A stretch of DNA of 64,000 nucleotides from Lingula anatina (GCF_001039355.2 NW_019773536.1:25358-89357), one strand, 5' to 3'; counted from the stretch's first letter, positions 13,036 to 26,664 are shown. Translations and numbers: made by a program. The notes: generated from the letters alone by a model not told the origin.

Positions 13036-13711
13036 CAAATAAAAATAAATAAATGATTACATGTATGAATCTTCAATAAATGGCATATACTTTTTTGTTA
13101 TTTTGGCATCAATAATAATCCTACCATTAAAAAAGAGAGAATATAAAGAATAAAGTTCCATATTATATAAGTTGTTGAATCTAAACTCTACTAGAACCCA
13201 GGCTATACAACAGCTCAACAAGCAGTAAACATAAACTAAAATTTAAATCAAAGTGTCTCTTGGAATTTGCACGATACTGGCTGCTTCTTTTCACAAAAAT
13301 TTTACAAAAAACATTTACCCACATAACAGACTAAGGCTAATAAGATTTTTTAGTGCCTGAATAGCAAAGTTTTAAAATATTGAACGCATAATAAATATGA
13401 CCAAATCAGTACTCATAATTAACCAAGTTAAATGGAATTAAGATTCAAAATAACTATCAACTATTGACCACCTCCCGATAAACAAAAGCTTCTAAGATTT
13501 TTTTTAAATCTTCACTTGGCTTTAACCTGCTGAATGGTAATATAGTTTTCTCTCCATTTCAAAAGGAAACACATTTCTTAAATTTGTGCAGATATTCCAT
13601 TATCAGAAAAGGATGTACATGCCCCTACTTCCATGTTACTTCATACGTGAATAGGATGATCTGAACAATAAACTTTATGTGTTGTCTCTTTACTGTTAAT
13701 GATTGCCAATG

Positions 13712-14017
13712 TTAAAGGGATAATTACTCTTCGTTTTGGCCAAAAAATGAATTTTCCTGGAGTGAACAACAATTTTCCCGTACTTACTAATGGTTAATGA
13801 ATCCATTTTTACATTCAAAGTTCGTCCCTTGTTTTTTTTCTAAAAAGTTTGTTTAGCTGTCAATGGAGGTCACCTGGTCTAGAGACTAACTCAGATATAA
13901 GAATAATAGCTATAACTGCCATTTTTGTGTTAAAACAGAATGTATTATATTTCTGTGAGTTCACAATGTTTTTATTGTGAAATATAGATCTCATACGAGA
14001 AGTTATTATCCCTTTAA
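13712..14017. mobile_element. Family C MITE, TTAA-flanked (piggyBac-like), copy 1
   Basis: The element begins TTAA-AGGGATAAT and ends ATTATCCCT-TTAA, so the TTAA is either the target duplication or part of the end. Copies at 43792-44154 (inverted) and 46926-47282 share the ends and an interior CAATGGTTAATGAAT block. TTAA target duplications are a hallmark of piggyBac-type transposons. There is no coding capacity. Confidence 0.75.
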
Positions 14018-15945
14018 ACTAGAAGGATAGATCCTAACTACTAGTGCTCTAAGTAACTTGGAATGTACATGTACAACAGGCTGAAATATCCACCATTAAA
14101 TCAATCAATCAAACAAACTAAAATTGCAACTACGATGTAGTTGTGATAAATTCCGATTCCTTACAATACAATGATGGCAGCTTGGGTAGAAAGAGAGCAA
14201 GATCCAACATTAGATCAATTATTAATGCTCACGTGGTAAAGGAAAGTTGACTACATTGCATCAGACAGAAATCAAAGTCATATACACTGCAAGAAGAACA
14301 ATTCTCAACGGTGTGCAAAAAATCTTTTCTTCTTTTTTTATTGCATCAAAATGAGAGTTAGCATGCCATATTAGGGAAAGAGAATTTGACCCAAGGGAAG
14401 ACGGCTCTAACAACATGTAGGAGCATCACACTACGCAGAGCACAATGTAGATACATCATTTATTCCAAACTTTAAAACACCTCACTTTCTCTAAAGTTCT
14501 GTTTTTTTGAAAGATTTACCATATTCCTTCTGATATTAAGCCAACCTACTGTTCTAAACTTTTAAAATCGGCATTTTAAGCAACTCTAACAAAACATTTT
14601 TAAAGGGGAAAATCATTTATCCATGATATTCAAACTTACTGAGTAATTACCATATAAACATATAGCTTGTGTATAGCAACATGGCATATTTGACCTTAAA
14701 ACAATATGAAGGATCAATAACATTCCTCATATATTTATTGCAATGTCTGCTCTGTCATGTTCAATGAAATATTGTTGGCAACAGGCGTCACATGGTGATC
14801 CATCTTACCAGCAGCATTCTGTCAACTCTAGTAAGTGGGCATGACATAAATACAATTCACTATAAAGGCTGCTTGTTCCTCACATTTTTTGGGTTTAGTC
14901 TGTTTTTTTCCCTAGTCTAAAAATAAGATTTGTGACATAAGGTGAGAACTGTTTTTATTTTTAAATCTAAAAGGAAATTCCACCTGTCAAAAATCAGCAC
15001 CAAATGGTCTTTGGATAGGTAATTTGCAAGTTACATTTATCAAACAAATAACTGTGAGACACTCATCTAAGCTTTCTTTAAAAACTGACCATGAGCCAAA
15101 GCATTTTAGTGTGCATCTTGAATTGCAAATGATAAAAGAAACTCCACAGCTGGTCCAGTGAATATATATATATATATATATATATTGCATTTTGTTCCTG
15201 TTCCTCTTGGATCAGATTAGTTTCTTTCTACTCATTTAGTAACGGGAATGGGCTGAATGCACAACTTTCATTTTATCTTTTTACATGCTTTGGAGTGTTT
15301 CATATCAAGGCTATTAGAACAAAATTTGACTAAACAAAGAAAGGAAGGTAGGGGGGTGGGTGGGGGTGGGTGTGGTTGGGGGGGCAGGACAGTGGGGACT
15401 TACCAAACAAAGTAATATATAGTTCTCGTCCCAGTGAATTGTAGAAAACTTTAATTCTTAAATTAAAACTGGACACCTACTCGCTTACCCATCTGGCCCT
15501 TAGATTTAAATCGTTTTACTAATCTACTTTTTCATCTTATTTGTTGCGGATCTTTGTGGAGGATGCCTTTCATTCACATCAACAGACCAAGAAGGGCAGA
15601 ATCATAATAAATCGTCTGATTTTCAGTCCCGCCTATGTTATCTCTTTTAACTTTTTACAAAAAATTTAATTCCCATTTAAACTCAAAGATACTGTTGAAT
15701 ATACACACAGAGTCAGTGGCTATACTATTTTACAATGACAAATTGCACAGCCCTAACCACCAATTATAAATACATAATAACTTTAATCAAAATTTACATC
15801 TTAATTAAATCAAGATTGTAACCTCGTTCATAAACAGCAAGAGGTTTTATAAAGTACTTCCCACTAAACTATAGTACAGTGTACAACAAGCAAAGTACTA
15901 GTAAATAAAATAATTCATTTTTCAGTTTTTCATCTTTAGGTGCCA

Positions 15946-18717
15946 CTACGAATCGTCCTCTGCTGTGGGCGTATTTTTTGCATTGTCTTTAAAATCTGGT
16001 ACTGGTAATTTTTTAATTCCACCACTAGATGGCACTGCTGATGTTGCTGTGTGTTTTGCTTCTTTTTCAGACTTGGCCTCACTGTGAGCACCTGCAGTGT
16101 CCTTGACATCTGGTGACTTTTCATGAACTTTGACCTCTTGAAGCTCTGTGCTTTCCTTAGTAGGAGATTCATCCTCCATCGAGGGCCAGCTTGTTTGACT
16201 TTCTACTTTTCCCATCCTTTCATTTAGAGCTTTTAGGGCCACTTGTCTAGAAAGCAAAGAAGAATAGGTCAGGCAAATCCCTGAACAACAACAACATAAA
16301 AAAAAAAATTGTAGTGCTATAAAATGTAGTGAACAACAGTGCCGCAACTCAAAGCAATTTGCCATAAAACAGAAAATATCACACCCAAGATGTTACTTGA
16401 ACTCACCATGTCAAAAGTGGTTCAGTGTCTATGTTGGATGGATTATTTGGTGCCCAGTTTTTAAGGTTTCATAGTACACTTAGCAACTTGACTTTATCAG
16501 TAATTAAATCAACTTTCTTACAATCTCAGAGTTGCCCTTGTATCATAACAAACCACATCCATACTTCAGGGATAGAGAGGGTTAACCGAATTTAATTTGA
16601 TCATGTGTATTAAATTTCTAAGGAGAAAAAAAAAATTCCCACCTCCTCCTCTCTGCGTCTTGTGGGTCTGTCCCAGGCAGGCTGATGGTAATTGTAGTAG
16701 GTGAGCTGACATCATACCTCCTCTCTGGCTTCTTGCACACTTTGATCTTCACCAAGAAACTGAAGATTGTGTTAGAGGCGACTCCCACAACCGGCTGGAC
16801 TGGGGAGGGCCAAAAACTGCAACAATAAACCAAAAAATAATCACTGCATCTAAAATCTAAACATCATGGATGAATTATGAAAAAAAAAAAAAAGAGTCAG
16901 AAAAGGTCCTTACTTATCCAAATTTGATCTACTGTAGGTTATTTGCCGTTTCTGAGGCTAGGTCGACTAAGGGGATAAAAAAGTTCTCCATTCTGAAAAG
17001 GTCCCACCTTTGAAATTCCTGTCTTCAGGCCAGAGACTGAAAGTTGTTCTTAACTTTTAAACCAGAATGTCAGTTAACTTCAAGTCAGGATATATACACA
17101 CTGTAGTCTACTTAAATTAATTACAGAGCCTGCTTAATATCAAGAAAGAAATTGCTAATGTTTATTAAGCAGTTTTGGCCCAACATACAATATTTACTTT
17201 AATTTTCCTTAGTAGACTACAATTATACCAATTCCTGTTATGTAAGGTCAAACTAGACTAAATACCTCAGTACTACACTCAAATGACATGCACGCAGCTT
17301 ATTTATCTTTAAAACATGAGATTACATTATTGATACGTAGTATGCCAGCAGTACAGATTATGAAAAAATATGCTGGTATATAATATTAGTTGACTGACTG
17401 TGGCTACAGGAGACAAAATTCTCAACATGAATCTTTCACAAAGGATAAAACCTTATCTGCAGTTCAGAGCCTATAAATCTCTAGTGAAACATGCCTTGTG
17501 TCTTTTCCTGATCTTTTTAACTATGTGATGAAATAGGCATAAGGCCCTGATATAGCAAAAGATATTAATTCCCAGGATGTTTCCCTTTATTTCCCAAGGA
17601 ACATCTTTTTCAAATCCGCTGTCAAATTCATGATCTTTTTAAGTTTTAGCATCCCAATAAACATTCAGCACTCTCTATCTCCATTAAAAGAATAACTCCT
17701 TCTTTAAACTGTTATTGTAAAGACCTTATGACACTGTTGATATTGAGGAGATACGCTATTGATAAAAATCTTCTTAAGAAAAATGTGTAATAACACTTTG
17801 TAACCCCACCTAGGGCCAATTGCCACACATTTTTTCAGCCTTGCATGATGTCACGCAGTACCATCAACCTCATTTAAGGCTATCGCCCATTACTCCATTT
17901 CAATATGAATGCATCACAGTTGAAGTGATACTGGATAAAATACCACATTTTGTATGATCTACGACCAAATGACAAGCCTGAAGTGAGGATTTCTCTACTG
18001 TACACACACATACCTAGCAAACGAAAAATTATCAGCCATGTCTCCTCTAGTCCCCTTCCCATGGCTCTGATAGAACCTCAGGTAAATCCAACTGGTGAGC
18101 AAGCCTGCAGTGTACATTATGGGGTATGGTCCCTCGAGGGCACCTGCCACTCGCAGTATAACAGTCACTACCAGCAGGAGAACAGGAATGTGGTTGTTAC
18201 GCAGCTTCCCAAAGGGCGACAAGAACAGCACATGGTCCGGCATCATCTGTTTGACAGCGACGGTGAATCCACCGATGAAACCGGCCAGGCCGTGGATGTA
18301 TGTCTCGAATAAAAAATCCGGCTGTCGACTTGCTAGATAGACGATGATGTAAACAAGGGAAGATATTAGAGCGGTCCCCACGTTCACAACCATGAAAAAT
18401 ATTAGCAGCTCCAGCGCTCCCCACAGAGGCTCCAATAGCTTCCCACAGAGAAAAACGACGGCGATGTCTATTAGGACATGCCAAATGTGAAATTGAACAA
18501 AACAGTGAGTTAGAAAAGTCCAAACCCAGAAATTGGGTGGCAATACATAACCCGGCGTGACTGTGATATAGGGAATGACATTTGATGCAAACGACAGCAA
18601 ATACCCTACGAATAACGCTCCGCATACGCTTTTAACAACCACGCTGCTTCCTCCTAAAGCCTCGGAAAATTGTTGTTTTACGTAGGGGGCATTTCTTCTC
18701 ACTATGGAAGCTGCCAT
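15946..18717 (-). CDS. TMEM115: Transmembrane protein 115, three coding exons
   Basis: TMEM115 is a rhomboid-like, catalytically inactive Golgi membrane protein linked to COG-dependent retrograde transport and glycosylation. The coding exons are 18717-18014, 16816-16643 and 16246-15946 (minus strand), all GT-AG, phases 2 and 2, giving 392 residues against about 351 in human. Exon 1 carries the multi-pass membrane region with family motifs VTPGYVLPPNFWVWT, LLEPLWGALELLIFF, IHGLAGFIGG and SWIYLRFYQSH, then RGDMADNFSFA. Exon 2 encodes the conserved KVCKKPERRYDV and ISLPGTDPQDAERRR. Exon 3 continues with QVALKALNER and WPSMEDE, then a Ser/Glu/Lys-rich tail longer than in vertebrates. No rhomboid Ser-His active site is expected in this family. 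It sits head to head with GTF3C1. Confidence 0.96.
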
Positions 18718-18745
18718 CTTGGATCTCCACTTGGCACTGACGTCA
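18706..18745 (-). promoter_or_regulatory. YY1-like site over the TMEM115 start codon and CRE just upstream
   Basis: On the minus strand CAAGATGGC (18713-18721) overlaps the start codon, the core of the YY1 motif that often sits at starts of housekeeping genes. A perfect CRE palindrome TGACGTCA lies at 18738-18745, 21 bases upstream of the ATG. Both are sequence matches only. Confidence 0.5.
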
Positions 18746-19377
18746 TTTGACCTAATTTGTTCCAGGTAAAATTTTGGGGAGAGAATAAAATAGAAGTATT
18801 ATGTTAATGTATATGTCAAAAGTGATACAGAATCAGTACAAATATAATAAATTTCATCATAAAAGACTCTTCTTGAAAATCAGAAATATAAACTTTTCAG
18901 TTATTTCATTTTATCAAAATTTGTTATTTCATGTTACTTTTCATTCATTATCTAAGCCTGTACCCCGAAAAACACGACGACCTAGTTTAAAACATGGCGC
19001 AAACCCCAGAGAGAGCAGTGATGTTTTCGGCATGTTTTTATTGAGGTGCAGATTATGTGACCAGTTTTTATTGGTAAAATACACAGGTGGTTGCAGATTA
19101 ATTTTATAACAATCTATATTGTTGTCTTTTATTTTCCACTCTCATACAGTACACCGATAACCGTGGAAAAAAATCTACTGTAATCAGCATTTATTTACTG
19201 CAAATTGCGATGTGTATCGTTGTCAATTTCACCATGCACCCCCTTCCTCTGACACCAGCTTTAACTTGAAATGAATATGCATTAAGTTTTAGCTGAAAGA
19301 CGTACCGTTTAAAGTAGGCTGGTTGTTGTGCATTTCAGCATTTATCAGAGATCGAGGGCGTCATAATTTAGGAGAGG
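18718..19377. promoter_or_regulatory. Candidate bidirectional promoter, TMEM115 / GTF3C1
   Basis: The two start codons face away from each other across 660 bp. No other gene lies between, and there is no obvious TATA box, as is usual for divergent housekeeping pairs. A short open frame starting ATGGCGCAAACCCC near 18992 could be an upstream frame in the GTF3C1 leader, but nothing shows that it is used. Confidence 0.5.
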
Positions 19378-19460
19378 ATGGATTTCTTCGAAGCTGTGGT
19401 AGATGAAATTGCACTGGAAGGTTTAGATGGTAAGGCTGAAGACTTAGAACTATTAGATGA

Positions 19461-19506
<46 letters not shown>

Positions 19507-19693
19507 GTGCATCAGCATTAAAAAATGTGGGATAGATACAATAGCTTCAAGGATGTTTTTTGTTCGTTTGAATTTCCTGACTATGAAATATTGCTCAGTG
19601 TCTCCAGACGTATTCTGTTCACTGTATGACTTTCTTAACAAATTACAGGTATAACAATAGCAACACTATGGTTACGTCTAGAAGATCGGCGAC
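19378..19693 (+). CDS. GTF3C1: GTF3C1 exons 1 and 2 (exon 2 truncated by an N)
   Basis: Exon 1 (19378-19429) encodes MDFFEAVVDEIALEGLDG up to the split Gly codon, close to the human start MDALESLLDEVALEGLDG, which fixes the initiator. A (ACT)n tract at 19461-19506 lies in intron 1. Exon 2 starts at 19649 after TTACAG and reads ITIATLWLRLEDRR, matching the human LCLPALWSRLETR segment. It then hits the single N at 19694 with no donor site before it. Confidence 0.88.
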
Positions 19694-20604
19694 NTATATG
19701 TTGTTAATGATTAGTGTTTTTGATTCTCCAGTTTGAAGTGCTTTTGACAGAAGTAGGGCACTAGTGTCACTGTTATGGGGCCTTTTTTTTCACAACACAT
19801 TTTTCAGATAGCTGCACATTTTATTATTTCATTTTATCCATGTTAAGATCTATATATATATGTATAGTAATATATACTAGTAGATTAATTGTAAAATTCA
19901 ACTTCTAAGCTTACATGTGTATAACAAGTACGTGTTTTAATGTAATGTAATGTCTATCACACAGATGGGGAAACAAGTTGGTGATTGTTGCGTCTCAAGA
20001 GATTAGAATTGCGGCCTTGTTTGGAGCGGAGCATGATCCCAATTGGGAGTTTGTCAATGCACAGTACTGTCTTCTAGAGAGAATAGGACGGTAAGTGGGT
20101 TGATGATGTAAAATGTATAATATCAGTCGGTGATTTTCTATCAAAGTATTTCTTATTGAAAAGGGTCAGAAAAAGAATCATCACATTAAATTCCAGATGA
20201 TCTTTGAAAATGCTTATCACCTTCGAAAAATTTATATTTTCAAGATGATTTCTGGTTGGGTTAAGGAGTTGAGCCTGTAACCTGAACACTAGTCCCATAA
20301 CAAGTGGCAGTATAATTGAAGTCAGGCCAGTGTAGAATTTTACCAATTTGGCCTCTTTTTCTAATTTGAGCCAGTAGATTTTTATCCCTTGGGTCAGTAG
20401 GCTTAAAATTTTTTGACACAGACTGGTAGTGCACATTGATGATAGTTGAGTCTTGTTCTTGTCTTGGCTCAGGTCACGATGGAACGGTGCTGCCACCATT
20501 GGGACCCAGAACTTACTGCAGGTGTTCAGGGGAGCCTCAGGTCACCTGTATTATGTCCGCAAGAGTTTACTGAGGCATGGTTTTATTATGAGACAGGTGA
20601 GTTA

Positions 20605-20680
<76 letters not shown>

Positions 20681-20841
20681 GGGAGGATTCAAAGATATTT
20701 TCTGACAGTCTTCCAAATTATCTTTGTTGATCCATTCTTCAATTTTGACCGTCTTCCGACAGAAAAAAATAGATACCCATCAATGTAAACTTGAAAATCT
20801 GTCCGTCTTCCGGAAGACCCAGAAGACGGCCTAAATCCACC

Positions 20842-20883
<42 letters not shown>

Positions 20884-22406
20884 CGCACCCTTGCAAATGA
20901 TGCAAGTACAGATATTTTAATGATTATTGTTTCTGCTGGCGTTTTCAGAGATGTGGTTCATTTTGAGATGTGCATATGTGTGTGTGTGTGAGCAGTGTAT
21001 GCAATGGAACCTAATGATTGGTGATGTTGTGAAACATTCAAATGGAGACAAATCATCTGTAAAAATAGAACACATGATGAAAAAAGTTGATTGAATGGCT
21101 GAATGGTTTTGCATAGGTATCTTTAAAAAAGCACAGGGCATAGAAACATATATAATTTAATATTTTTAAATTTAATTTACCATTTTCAGGGCTATCTGGA
21201 AAAATGCCCTGGAGGCCGTATTAACAATGGCCGCCTGTTCCACTTGAAGAGATTTTACCAACTACACAAACCCAGGTCTCAGGTTATCTTGGAGAGTGCT
21301 GCAGCCTACCTGGAGGCTAAACCAGGGAACTGGGAGGTCACCTCAGTACTCATTGAGAAATTGGTTTGTATTTTTTTTGATGATAACTATTATAATGATT
21401 TCATAATCATATCAGTCAGTATAATGTATATATTTAAACTCTAAAAACCAAAGACTAAAGTCTCTTGTAATGTTTTATCATTTAATTAATAAAATGCTCT
21501 GTATCATTTGAAATAAATGGTCTCCTGAAAACTTTCAGAATTTGGATGAAGCTGGAACCAGAACCTTTTGGAAATTTTGCAGTAACTACATCAAATCAAA
21601 ACTCGTACCTTACCGTGATGTTTATCCTGAAGCCACGGAAGAAGAATACATGGCCAAAAATAAAATGTAAGAGTCTCAGTACTTTTAACCAACTTTTATG
21701 TGGTCACATTCATGATATTTTATTATTTTTTTGTTTCAGATGGAACTGGCACCCATAACGCCCAGTTATAGTTTTAGCAGCATGTCTTGATGTCTCCAAC
21801 CCTGAAACTCTCTTCCTGTCTTTCTTGTAACTGTTACATGACTCCTTTTTACTCTTTTAACAGCTTATTCATATATCAATTTTCTTACTTTTTTCAAGCA
21901 ATATAAGATTTCGTGGGACATACAAAATTGTTAATTTCTTGAAATTAGACATTTTTTTATAACTTTTAATCAGTGTGACACAGGGGAAACTGCAAAGTTA
22001 CACAAGTCTGCTGCTAGCTAGAGGGACATATAGCCTGTTTGTGGGATATGATATTCCAATTTAAATTTAGGTCCACCCCTTGTGCGAAAAAAGTTAACCA
22101 GTAACTGCTAAATAAAATAATTTGGATTAAGATAAGGAATTTTTTAAAACACATATTAGTTTTTATCTGTATTAGATCATATTATTTATAAAGTATTATC
22201 AAGTATTTTACTATTAGGTTATCAATATATTGTTGTTGACACATATTGTAAATGATACAGTACCTATATATAAATATATATTGCAAATGACTGAGTGTCT
22301 CTTTGTGAGTGAGTGAGTGAGAGAGTGAGTGAGAGTGATTTTTATTTAGTTAGTTATCGACTTTGTATTTTTTTGTTGAGATCTGTATTTTTTTTTGAGA
22401 TATGCA

Positions 22407-22437
<31 letters not shown>

Positions 22438-23188
22438 TAAATACAAAATAAGGGTCAAACAATTTCTTAGAAGCCTTCTAGTTTAAGGTGAGATATATAT
22501 TGCCTTAAATGCTTCTTTATCTACATTGCTGGTAGTCTAGTAAAGGCTGTATCACACCAAGCGTAAAGAAGTATGTATGAGTATTGTTTTTGATACTATA
22601 TTTGCACAACTTGGAGCGTATGAAATCCCCCTTTCGTATAAAAATGAATATCTAAAGCAACGCATGAAATTCTTTAACATGCTCAAAAATTTGCCTGCGT
22701 ACTCGAGACGTGTATTACCNAAAAAGTAGAGAATTTTTTACTAATATGTTTCAGGGTGGAGAAGTCTGTGAGGATCTATACCCTGGTGAAACCCCTGAAG
22801 GTGGAGGAAGAGGAGGAAGATGATGTAGAGGAACCAGAAGTTGAAGGTAATATGTTTTAGGTGAAAATAGCATGTTTGTTTTCCTGAAGGGTTGATGTTA
22901 TTCTTATGTGGTATATTATTGTTTGTAACTTTATTCGCATGAATTTCTGTTTTGTACTGTACATAACCACTGTTTCACAATTTTTAGAATATGTAGTGCA
23001 TTTGCCAACACTAGAATTTTTATTTTACTAAGGCCCATTTAACATTCAATGGTAGTTTTTTTTGTATTCAACAAGTTTGACAACTTTATAGCCTGGTTGT
23101 TGCATATGAGAGACACCTAAAAAGAGCCAGTTAGCCAGATAATAAAAAAAATGGGAGCATGAAAAATGGAGTAAAAAAAAAGATTGAT

Positions 23189-23273
<85 letters not shown>

Positions 23274-25011
23274 CCATAGTGTGTTCACGTGTTTCAGTCA
23301 TAGCAACACAGAAAACTGTACCATGTGATGTGAAAAAGTTCTTGCTCTAATCCTAGGACATCTACTCTGCTCATCTTTCAGCTTCAGCAACACAACTCTC
23401 CCCACTGGCCGAGGAAGTGTTGGAGAGATCAATGCTTCATATAGCCTACAGACTGATCCTGTCCAAGGGCTTGGAAGGCATCAGTGTTAAACAGGTGTCC
23501 AGTGAGCTAGGGATTCCACAAATTGAGGCCAGGGCTCTCCTTAAAGCCCTCGTGAAAAAGGAGGTAAGATAACTGCCGTCACTCCTACAAAATTAAATTG
23601 TTTTTAAATTAAATTACAGCTAGTGCAAATAAAACTACTGTGATTGCTTCAGCATGTTTTGTTCATATCAGATTAGAATAAAGGATTCAGCATATTGAAA
23701 TAGATGTAGTCTAATTTTGATTAGTGATTTTTACACCAAGGCAACGGCAAATTGGCTCTCTCCATTTGCAATTGAAACCTGGATGCCAGTGAGATCCTTA
23801 ATGATTCAATAACTTACTCTTATCTAATCTTAGTTCAAAATTTATTATAACTAATTTGAAATGGATTATAATTATGAGGATAATTTAAAATTTTTTTCAG
23901 CTCATCTTTGGCTATTTTGTTGAAGTTCAGAAAACCAAGAAGAATATGTGAGTACTACTGACTTGGCAATAGACTTGCTTTTTGACATATACCCTTAAAT
24001 AACCAGACATTTTGAGTCTGTCCAAAATATAGAAATCTTTTACTATTCTTTTGGTCTCAAAAAGAGGTGAATTTTACAGTAATGCTCTGTGTCTCGTCCT
24101 TCTAAATGAACACTTTATCTGAAGTGACAAATACTAATAAAAAGGACAAACGGTATTGTTTCAAAATTTGGCAGATGAAGGCCGCATTTGTTGTAACACC
24201 CCTCTCTTAAAAGAAATAATATAGATTCACAATTAACAATGAATTATATTGAATGGTACCATTCATGTAATGATTAGGCCTGAAAAATTAGATCCATAAA
24301 ATTTTCAAACAAACTGCATATTTAAATTTGTGGGTTTCAAAACTGGCCCCAAACTTCCCTTTGCTGTAATTTTCCTTTTTATAGGTTTGTTTCAAATGTC
24401 TATAAAGAACAGTATCATGAGCAGAAAAAGCTGAAAACTGCTGTTAAATATGAACCACCTGACGAAGATGGGAGTAAAGGTATGGAATTAAAGGTGTTTG
24501 AGAGACCAATGTCAAGAAAATTAATTATCATTGCCTACCAGTCAAGATCAATACATATTTTCGCAATAAAAGCCGAATCAGGTATTGCAGATGAAAAAAA
24601 AAACACCTCAGTGTTTTGCAACAAAGAGGTAGCATATGGGAAATAACTGATGTGCAAGAATGAGCCACAATTTCCCAATCATCATAATATCTTAATCATT
24701 AAAATATATTAATTGCTGTATGATAGATGATGTAGTGGAGACAACAAAACCCCCCATAATTATTGCAGTCATTGTGTTTTATTATAGATAATGCAGAAGA
24801 ATCGACACACCCCAGTGAAAATGTGCCCGGAGAAGAACTGGACAGTACAATGGATATGACGATGAACACTACAGCAGATGATAGCACTGTGACTGCCAGC
24901 ACTAGTGTGGGTGATGAGAAGTCTTTTGTCGACATAAAACATACTGATGCCAATCCGGAGGGAAAGAGAAAACAAAGCAGAACTGGTACGTCAGTTGTCC
25001 TCTTTTTGTTG

Positions 25012-25054
<43 letters not shown>

Positions 25055-25125
25055 TAATTTAAAGGTGTTTAAACACAACTGTTACATTATCTGTGTTACT
25101 ACAGAAATGAAAATGACAAATTCTT

Positions 25126-25167
<42 letters not shown>

Positions 25168-26629
25168 CTGTCATGAAATTGAAAAGGTTTCATAATGTCA
25201 ATTTTCATTATAATATTATTTGAATACTTGTTGTTGTCATGAGGAAAATGAATAATGTAGTTTGTTCCATATTTGTTTTTGTTTTAGATTTTACTGAGCG
25301 GGTTCTTAAAAGAAGACAGTATATTCTAAACTATGTGCAGGCAGAGAAAGTTGTAGTTTTCATCAATGTTATAAAGGTAAATGCTTTAAGACACAATTAC
25401 CATTGTAACTTTTGGCAAATGATATTATTATTACTTTTATTCCGTGTTTTGATATTCCGTAAAATTGCTTTGTAGTTAGCCTGAGTGCAATTTTAGAATT
25501 CTATTTTTTATAAAAAAACCTCACCTAGAAACTGCATTGAGAAGCCCTCTAATGATTTACAACTATTAGATGAGGAAGACATTTAAAGGGTTATGAAAAT
25601 GATTCAGAAAAAGCTGCCATTATTAATTGTACCACCAGCGTTAGCGCTGGCGGTACACATGGTTTCGGTCCCGTCCGGATCGTTCCGCCGGCTCCGCCGG
25701 ACGGCTACCGTTACCGCTTCTCCTCCTAGACGGTAAGGGCCCCCGTACCCATCTCATAGATTTAGGTCACCTATAATCTCAACTCGTTCCACGTAAAATT
25801 TGGGCTTTGTCGGTATTGGGGTCTGGGTGTGGCACTCATTACAATGCACCCTTGTCTAAAAATGGCAAAATTAAATGCTAATTATCTACCCTACGGAAGG
25901 AGTTATGGGAAAAATTTCTATAGACGGCTTTCCAAAAGTCATATGTGTAGATTTCAAATATACCCTTGGATTTGACCTTTGACCTTTACTTCAAGGTCAA
26001 ATGGGCCAAAATTTTCAAAAAAATGAAATTTTTTACGAAAAAAAATTTTTTTGCCCTGTTATTCAGACACCACACAGACTTAACCAATAATATTATTGGA
26101 AAGTGTTACCCTTCAGGTCATCTTTCATCTCCNGCAATAACCGATGTTCAAGAATCAGCCACAATTTCCCAATCATCATAATATCTTAATCATTAAAATA
26201 TATTAATTGCTGTATGATAGATGATGTAGTGGAGACAACAAAACCCCCCCATAATTATTGCAGTCATTGTGTTTTTCTTTGTTTTATTATAGATAATGCA
26301 GAAGAATCGCCACACCCCAGTGAAAATGTGCCCAGAGAAGAACTGGACAGTACAATGGATATGACGATGAACACTACAGCAGATGGTAGCACTGTGACTG
26401 CCAGCACTAGTGTGGGTGATGAGAAGTCTTTTGTCGACATAAAACATACTGATGCCAATCCGGAGGGAAAGAGAAAACAAAGCAGAACTGGTACGTCAGT
26501 TTTCCTCTTTTTGTTGATAATAATAATAATAATAATAATAATAGTAATAATAATGATAATTTAAAGGTGTTTAAACACAACTGTTACATTATCTGTGTTA
26601 CTACAGAAATGAAAATGACAAATTCTTAA

Positions 26630-26664
<35 letters not shown>

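Larger units (their letters stand above)
9797..15945. other. Intergenic region between CHSY and TMEM115, including both 3' UTRs
   Basis: The two genes converge here. I see no convincing exon. The stretch holds the CHSY 3' UTR, a 60-bp tandem duplication at 11451-11566, (AAAT)n at about 12001-12047, (AAT)n at about 12983-13034, a TTAA-flanked MITE at 13712-14017 and a short (AT)n at 15163-15185. The minus-strand 3' UTR of TMEM115 must begin at 15945; AATAAA on the minus strand occurs near 14953 and 14735, but its end is not clear. Confidence 0.55.

Noticed and set aside
17950-18625. Overlapping frames on both strands inside TMEM115 exon 1
   Set aside because: The minus-strand TMEM115 frame has clear full-length homology; the others are shadows.
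25629-25656. Helitron end
   Set aside because: Helitron 3' ends have a hairpin about ten bases before a CTRR terminus. Here the hairpin is at the boundary itself and no CTRR is seen.
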